This document shows, one piece after another, positions 57,418 to 62,178 of a DNA stretch of 62,178 nt. The first letter of the stretch is position 1. Every line of letters starts with the position of its first letter. The stretch is from Paracidovorax wautersii. Its GTDB lineage: Bacteria; Pseudomonadota; Gammaproteobacteria; Burkholderiales; Burkholderiaceae_C. The notes under the pieces were generated by a model, which was not told the origin of the DNA, did not search any database, and worked only from the letters and a program-made list of their open reading frames with translations. The position numbers and the translations under genes were made by a program. The stretch is taken from positions 105,060 to 167,237 of the forward strand of contig NZ_FONX01000014.1 of NCBI RefSeq assembly GCF_900113035.1. The letters are read 5' to 3'.

Positions 57418-60051
57418 ATGATTTCGCCCCGTCCGACCTGCATTTCCAGCCGCGCCACCTGCGGCGGAACACTCACCGCACGCCCCTCCACATCCTTCTT
57501 CGCCCGGTTCCTGGCCTGCCTGCTGCTGGCCATCGCCTTCCTCGGCGTGGCCGGCAGCCCTGCCCACGCCCAGCCCGGCGCATCCAGCGGCAGCAGTGGC
57601 AACAACGGCAGCAGCGCGCAGGCGCAGGCGAACGAAGACGATGACGGCAACCCCGCCAACACGCCCATGCCGCCCAGCGTCGATGTGCTGCGCAAGCAGC
57701 TCGACGCCATTCCGCAGAAGCTCTCGGAAGACGACGACGGCCGCAAGCTGCTGGCCGAGGTCAACGCCATCGGCACGGCAGCCGAGCAGCTCGCCACCAG
57801 CCGCGCCGCCGATCTGGCCGACATCGACTCGCGCCTGGCCGGCCTGGGCCCCGCGCCTGAAAAAGGCGCCCAGGCCGACTCGCCCGACGTGGCCGCCCAG
57901 CGGGCCGCGCTGACCAAGCAGCGCGCCTCCGTCGATGCCGAGCTGAAGCTCGCACGCCTCATCATGGTGGACGCCGAGCAGCGCGGCACCGACCTCATCC
58001 GCCAGCGCCGCGAGCAGTTCCAGGCGGCGCTGACCCACCGCATCGACTCCCCGCTGGGCCGCGTGTTCTGGCGCAACCTGCGCAACGCCCTGCCGGGCGA
58101 CATCGGCCGGCTCGAATCCCTGGCGGACGAGCTGCGCACCGCCGTGCGCGCCGCGATGCAGCCCGACAGCCGCAGCACCTTCCTGGCCGGGCTGGTGGGC
58201 GCGCTGCTGCTGGCGGTGGCCGGCACCTGGCTGGCCGAACGCCTGCTGATCCGCCTGGTGCCCTCGCGCCTGCCGGGCGGGCGCCTGCGGCGCTCGCTGC
58301 TGGCGGCGGCCTCGGTGCTGGTCCACACCCTGCTCATCGGCCTGGCCGCGCAATGGTTCTGGAGCGCGCTGGAATCCGGCGCCCCGCTCTCGGAATCCGT
58401 CCAGGCACTGGCCGACAGCAGCGTGCGCTCGGCCGTGTTCGCCGCGGTGCTGATCGCGCTCGGCCATGCCCTGATCCTGCGCAAGCGCAGCTCCTGGCGG
58501 CTGACCGGCATCTCCGACGACCTGGCCACGCGCCTGAGCCCCTACCCGTGGTGCATCGGCATCGTCGCGGCGCTGAGCGCGCTGGTGACGGACATCAACA
58601 GCATCATCGGCGCCAGCCTGGCGGCCGAAGTGTCCGTCCACGTGGTCTCGGCCCTGCTGGTGGCGGGCCTGATGGCGCTGGCGCTGCGCCACCTGCGCAC
58701 GCCCTCGGCACCGTCCGCCGCCGCGCCGGCAGCCGGCGGCGCCGACGCTGCGGATGCCGCCGACGCACCAACCCCGGCCGCCGAGCCCCGCCCGGTCTGG
58801 GTGGGCCTGGTCGTGGCCTGCGCCAACCTGGCCACGATCGCCATCGCGCTGATGGTGGCCGTGGGCTACGTGGCGCTGGCCGGCACCCTGGCGCGGCAGA
58901 TGGTGTGGACTGGCGTGGTCTTCGCCACCACCTACCTCGCCTTCCAGGTGGTGGACGACGTGTGCGAGGCGCTGCTCTCGTCCAAGAGCGGCTTCGGCGG
59001 CCGGCTGCACCGCGGCCTGGGCGTGGACGCCAAGCTGCTCGACCAGGTGGCCGTGGTCACCTCGGGCGTGCTGCGCGTGGCGCTCTTCTTCTACATGGTG
59101 ATCGCGCTGCTGGCGCCTTTCGGCACCGGCCCGGACGAAGTGTTCCGCCGCGGCACCAATGCCGACCACAGCCTGAAGGTGGGCAGCGTGGTCATCGCGC
59201 CGCAGGCCATGTTCACGGCGATGGCCGTGCTGCTCGCCGGCTTCCTCACCATCCGCGTGTTCAAGCGCTGGCTCAGCGACCGGTATTTCCCCAGCACCTC
59301 GCTGGAGCCCGGCATGCGCAGCTCCATCACCACGCTGCTGGGCTACGTGGGCGGCGTGGTCGTCATCGCCGTGGCGCTAGCGGGCCTGGGCATCAGCGTG
59401 GAACGCATCGCCTGGGTGGCCAGCGCGCTGTCGGTGGGTATCGGCTTCGGGCTGCAAGCCATCGTGCAGAACTTCATCTCGGGCCTGATCCTGCTGGCCG
59501 AGCGGCCCGTGAAGGTCGGCGACTGGGTGGTGCTGGGCACCACCGAAGGCGACGTGCGCCGGGTGAACGTGCGCGCCACCGAGATCCAGCTGGGCGACCG
59601 CTCCACCGTGATCGTGCCCAACTCGGAATTCATCACCAAGACCGTGCGCAACATGACGCTCACCGGCGCGCCCGGCCGCGTGCTGCTGCGCCTGCCCGCG
59701 CCGCTGGACGTGGACGCCCGGCGCATGCGCGACCTGATCCAGGCCGCCTTCACCACGCACGAAGGCATCCTGGACAACCCCGCCCCCGCCGTGCAGCTGG
59801 AAGACATCGTCAACGGCACCCTCACCTTCCTGGCCATCGGCTACGTGAGCAACCCGCGCAACGCCGGCGGGGTGAAGAGCGAGCTGCTGTTCTCCATCCT
59901 CGAATCACTGCGCGAAGCGGGCATGGCGCTATCGCCCCCGGCATCGACCAGCGTGCCGCCGCCCACGGTGGCGAGCGCACCGGCCCTGCCGACCGTGTCC
60001 ATCCCCCAGCCCAAGGGGCCGGCAGGCGACCTCACGCCGGACGCTACGTAA
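57418..60051 (+). CDS. Large MscS-family mechanosensitive channel with DUF3772 domain
   Basis: An 877-residue membrane protein. Signal peptide to AHA-QP (about residue 45), an acidic/Ser linker, a DUF3772-like periplasmic helical domain (about 75-240), about ten membrane helices with an Ala/Pro/Asp-rich loop in between, then the MscS core. The core has the pore helix AIVQNFISGLILLAERPVKVGDWV and VPNSEFITKTVRN, and ends with a Pro-rich tail. It protects against hypo-osmotic shock by family; DUF3772 relatives include KefA/MscK-like channels. No residue loss noted. 77 bases after ugpQ. Confidence 0.88.
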   Translation: MISPRPTCISSRATCGGTLTARPSTSFFARFLACLLLAIAFLGVAGSPAHAQPGASSGSSGNNGSSAQAQANEDDDGNPANTPMPPSVDVLRKQLDAIPQKLSEDDDGRKLLAEVNAIGTAAEQLATSRAADLADIDSRLAGLGPAPEKGAQADSPDVAAQRAALTKQRASVDAELKLARLIMVDAEQRGTDLIRQRREQFQAALTHRIDSPLGRVFWRNLRNALPGDIGRLESLADELRTAVRAAMQPDSRSTFLAGLVGALLLAVAGTWLAERLLIRLVPSRLPGGRLRRSLLAAASVLVHTLLIGLAAQWFWSALESGAPLSESVQALADSSVRSAVFAAVLIALGHALILRKRSSWRLTGISDDLATRLSPYPWCIGIVAALSALVTDINSIIGASLAAEVSVHVVSALLVAGLMALALRHLRTPSAPSAAAPAAGGADAADAADAPTPAAEPRPVWVGLVVACANLATIAIALMVAVGYVALAGTLARQMVWTGVVFATTYLAFQVVDDVCEALLSSKSGFGGRLHRGLGVDAKLLDQVAVVTSGVLRVALFFYMVIALLAPFGTGPDEVFRRGTNADHSLKVGSVVIAPQAMFTAMAVLLAGFLTIRVFKRWLSDRYFPSTSLEPGMRSSITTLLGYVGGVVVIAVALAGLGISVERIAWVASALSVGIGFGLQAIVQNFISGLILLAERPVKVGDWVVLGTTEGDVRRVNVRATEIQLGDRSTVIVPNSEFITKTVRNMTLTGAPGRVLLRLPAPLDVDARRMRDLIQAAFTTHEGILDNPAPAVQLEDIVNGTLTFLAIGYVSNPRNAGGVKSELLFSILESLREAGMALSPPASTSVPPPTVASAPALPTVSIPQPKGPAGDLTPDAT

Positions 60052-60095
60052 ACCATAGCTGCCGACCCTTGCAGATCAAGGGCTGCAGCCTGTTT
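60049..60095 (+). repeat. Dispersed ~50-bp intergenic repeat, copy f (5'-truncated)
   Basis: AAACCATAGCTGCCGACC then CAGATCAAGGGCTGCAGCCTG matches copy a from its middle onward. It begins at the stop codon of the MscS gene. The rest of the 229-base gap to the Bug gene has no clear signal. Confidence 0.55.
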
Positions 60096-60280
60096 TTGCC
60101 AACAACCGACAGCACTGACTCACCTGCGCGGCAGCCACGCGGCGGAAAGCGGCAGGCCCGCAGGCTTCGGTCCAGCCCTGCGGTGTGGCAGCCCAGCGAG
60201 TACCCGCCTGGGAGCCGAAGACAGTGCTGCGGCACGGCGAGGCCATCCGGCGACCTCGCACATGGGCCGGCCCCGCGGTA

Positions 60281-61249
60281 TCAGTCCAGCTTGGCGCCGG
60301 ACTGCTTCACCGCCACCGCCCATCGCGGCATTTCCGCCGCGAGGAAGCCGGCGAACGCATCCGCGCCCAGAAAGGCCGGATCGGCGCCCTGCGCCACCAT
60401 GCGGTTCTTCACCTCGGGCGACTGCATCACCTGGCCGAACGCATCGCTGAGCCTGGCCACCACATCCCTGGGCGTGCCGGCCGGCGCCAGGAAGCCGTAG
60501 AAGCCCACCACCTCGAAGTTCTTCAGCCCGCTCTCGATCGCCGTGGGCACGTCGGGCAGCGCCGGGTTGCGCTCCCGGCTGGTGACGGCCAGCGCGCGCA
60601 CCTTGCCCTGCTTGTGGTACGCGGCGGCCTGCGGAATGCTCTCGGCCATGAACTGCACCTGCCCGCCCATCAGATCGGTGAACGCCGGCGCGCTGCCGCG
60701 GTACGGGATGTGCACCATGAACAGCCCCGTGGCCATCTTGAACATCTCCGGCACCAGATGGCTGATGCCCCCGTTGCCCGCCGAGCCGAAGTTGACCTGC
60801 CCCGGCCGCGCCTTCGCATATGCGATGAACTCCGGCAGGTTCTGTACGGGAAGCTTCGGGTTGACCAGCAGCGCCAGCGGCTGCATCGCCGTGCGCGCGA
60901 TGGGCGTGAAGTCCTTGAGCGTGGCATACGGCAGCCTGCTGTAGAGCGCCGGGTTGATGACCATCACCCCCGTGTTCGCCAGCATCAGCGTGTGGCCGTC
61001 CGGCGCCGCCTTCATCACCTCCTGCGCTCCTACCGTGCCTCCCGCACCGGCCTTGTAATCCACCACCACCGGCTGGCCCAGCACCCCCTGCAGCTTGTCG
61101 GTCAGCAGCCGCGCATGCTGGTCCAGCGGCCCCCCGGCCGGAAAGCCGATCACCACGCGGATCGGCCTGGACGGGAAGCCCGGCTGGGCCAGAACGGCGA
61201 TGGACGTACAGGCCAGGGCGGCGGCGGCAAGCCAGGTGCGCAGGCGCAT
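60281..61249 (-). CDS. Bug/TctC-family periplasmic solute receptor
   Basis: A 322-residue tripartite tricarboxylate receptor-like protein. Signal peptide RLRTWLAAAALACTSIAVLAQ, then FPSRPIRVVIGFPAGGPLDQHARLL, the family's ligand loop, and PDGHTLMLANTG, GQVNFGSAGNGG, and LPDVPTAIESG. Bug genes are greatly expanded in this group and are often orphans, as here: no TctAB is nearby. Ligand unknown. Start ATG 61249 at the signal peptide; longer frame rejected. Confidence 0.92.
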   Translation of the reverse strand: MRLRTWLAAAALACTSIAVLAQPGFPSRPIRVVIGFPAGGPLDQHARLLTDKLQGVLGQPVVVDYKAGAGGTVGAQEVMKAAPDGHTLMLANTGVMVINPALYSRLPYATLKDFTPIARTAMQPLALLVNPKLPVQNLPEFIAYAKARPGQVNFGSAGNGGISHLVPEMFKMATGLFMVHIPYRGSAPAFTDLMGGQVQFMAESIPQAAAYHKQGKVRALAVTSRERNPALPDVPTAIESGLKNFEVVGFYGFLAPAGTPRDVVARLSDAFGQVMQSPEVKNRMVAQGADPAFLGADAFAGFLAAEMPRWAVAVKQSGAKLD

Positions 61250-61590
61250 GGGGAGTCTCCCGATAGGTAGATGTTGAGGAGACGGGAGCTTAGGAATAAA
61301 GAGGCAGGATGGCACGGGGCAATGCCCGTGGAGGCTATTTTGCTGTGGTTGCTGTCATCGGAGATTAGTCGTCAAGTTCACGCTGCCTGACACAAAGCAG
61401 TCGCTAGCGCAGTTGGCAGGCTGCTGATGCAATAGCGCCTCGAGCATGCGACTTAGAAGTCCGAGGACGACGACCTTGCGCCGGTAGCGTTGTGAGTCGG
61501 TCCACCTCGCTGCGATTGGTCAAGTAAAGCGTCGCTTACATATGGCAATATCTCCTAAAGACGCAGGGAGTGTCGTCAGGGAGCGCGAGA
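61250..61590. other. 341-base gap with lower GC before the disrupted ATPase-like gene
   Basis: The left third is the Bug leader. From about 61320 the composition becomes more AT-rich than the surrounding genes, which suggests acquired DNA. No gene or repeat seen. TTGGTC (61516) and TACATA (61537) are 15 bases apart, a weak promoter guess. Confidence 0.4.
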
Positions 61591-61831
61591 ATGACAATCA
61601 TCCAGGACATTGGCGGTTGGCTCGCACAACAGCCACCGTGGCTTAGCGATTGTGCCCGCAGGCTGCTTCAGCAGGGAACGTTGGGCTTGGGCGACAAGGA
61701 AGACCTGGTTGCGCTGGTCAAGGTGCACCATGGCTTCAAAGACCCAAAAGGCCGCCAACCCGAGCCGCTCGACCCAGCTCAGATTCCGGCAGCAGCTCAG
61801 GCAGGTGTCGACGTCAGGCTTCTTGCGCTGA
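61591..61831 (+). pseudogene. N-terminal fragment of an AAA/SMC-like ATPase, cut by an IS
   Basis: From ATG 61591 (GGGAG 6 bases upstream), about 80 residues are host-coded: WLAQQPPWLSDCARRLLQQG, then DLVALVKVHHGF and EPLDPAQIP. This order (Trp-rich helix, LRRL-like helix, short DL-x-L helix with HG, PLxxxxIP) resembles the N-terminal domain of SMC/AAA-type ATPases common in genomic islands, from memory. The ATP-binding part would follow, but the IS begins at 61832, so the gene is broken. The rest is outside the window. Function, including a defence role, is not demonstrated. Confidence 0.5.
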
Positions 61832-62178
61832 GAACCTGTTTACGATCTTCGACACAGCAAAGCCAAGAATGCCAAGTGGACGAACTGCAAGCTGGTGTTG
61901 AGCGACCTCTCGCAGTTCTTCCATAAACGCCTGTTCTTGTCCAACCAGGCAAAGCTGCGCTCCACCACCCAGCGCTGAGGCATCACCTTGAACGCGTGCA
62001 ACTCGCTTCGCTTGGCGATCTGAACGGTGACGTGCTCGCCCAGGATCTCTTGCACGCCCAGGGCGAACGGCTTGCCCACGTAGCCGCTGTCGCACAGCAG
62101 GCTTCGCACCCTGCCCAGCGCAGGTCGGCAGCGCTGCAGCGCCTGCAAGGCTCCTTTGCGGTCCGTCACTTCTGCCGT
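61832..62178. mobile_element. IS5-type insertion sequence, partial
   Basis: It begins with GAACCTGTTTACGATCTT, 16 of 18 bases identical to the MITE terminal repeat, and is preceded by TGA (61829-61831), again a TNA-type target. The transposase gene runs toward this end on the minus strand. The other terminus is outside the window. Confidence 0.85.
61840..62178 (-). CDS. IS5-family transposase, C-terminal part
   Basis: The visible ~110 residues carry LLCDSGYVGKPFA (second DDE Asp) and RWVVERSFAWLDKNRRLWKNCER (DDE Glu with the IS5 Y/R-x-x-E-R-like signature) and end in LAFLALLCRRS. The frame stays open to the window edge; the GTG at 62169 is internal, not a start. It is probably made by a frameshift from two ORFs, as in many IS5 relatives, but that region is not visible. 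Confidence 0.88.
   Translation of the reverse strand, partial: TAEVTDRKGALQALQRCRPALGRVRSLLCDSGYVGKPFALGVQEILGEHVTVQIAKRSELHAFKVMPQRWVVERSFAWLDKNRRLWKNCERSLNTSLQFVHLAFLALLCRRS

Noticed and set aside
61570-61926. Single 118-residue protein reading from 61570 through the IS end
   Set aside because: The last third is translated from IS sequence in a non-coding frame, and the GTG start is weaker than ATG 61591, so it is a truncated gene, not a natural fusion.

Overview
The window is GC-rich chromosomal DNA of a betaproteobacterium. Gene content and order (hrcA/nadK/recN, lolB-ispE-tRNA-Gln-prs-rplY-pth, fmdB-DUF502-aspS-nudB, a ubiE/ubiJ/ubiB group, ugpBAECQ) and the many Bug/ABC-type proteins point to the Comamonadaceae, most likely Acidovorax/Paracidovorax. 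This assignment is inference from gene content, not a database match. Coding density is high and most genes sit in tightly coupled operons with ATGA/GTGA overlaps.

Layout. 1-371: a secreted GH16-type glycoside hydrolase gene cut by a miniature inverted-repeat element whose right end starts the window. 600-676: a CAT-anticodon tRNA. 734-5210: hrcA divergent from nadK-recN-rapZ. 5376-9366: mutM, a dynamin-like GTPase and mutY on the minus strand. 9414-15301: a TPR protein, lolB, ispE, tRNA-Gln, prs, rplY and pth. 15381-21230: a ferredoxin and a complete peptide-type ABC transporter operon. 21231-21498: a complete 268-bp copy of the same miniature element, inserted exactly at the stop codon of the transporter's binding-protein gene. 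21639-26673: a hypothetical protein, then heme oxygenase, bacteriophytochrome, a single-domain response regulator and a short histidine-kinase-like protein. 26734-31209: a small secreted protein, folE-BLUF-DUF429, and an EEP nuclease/phospholipase D pair. 31406-42868: a receiver-TPR protein, nudB, aspS, DUF502, fmdB, an SSS symporter, ubiB, ubiJ, a Tim44-like protein, ubiE and DUF971. 43044-51785: a diguanylate cyclase, a HIT protein, a 1304-residue FAD/Fe-S dehydrogenase, a chemoreceptor and serA. 52227-60051: ugpBAECQ and an MscS-type channel. 60281-62178: a Bug receptor, then lower-GC DNA holding the N-terminus of an ATPase-like gene cut by an IS5-type element.

How parts work together. FolE and NudB catalyse early folate steps. 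UbiE, UbiJ and UbiB serve ubiquinone synthesis. UgpBAEC with UgpQ takes up and hydrolyses glycerophosphodiesters. BphO makes the biliverdin chromophore for BphP, which probably signals to the next two proteins. A second photoreceptor (BLUF) lies only 1.2 kb beyond that cluster, coupled to folE, so 22.3-28.3 kb is a light-sensing region.

Mobile DNA. The miniature element (18-bp perfect terminal repeats, TNA target duplications, two internal long hairpins) shares 16 of 18 terminal bases with the IS at the right edge, which is therefore its probable source of transposase. A different, ~50-bp dispersed repeat occurs six times between genes; one copy has become the N-terminal coding sequence of an ABC ATPase.
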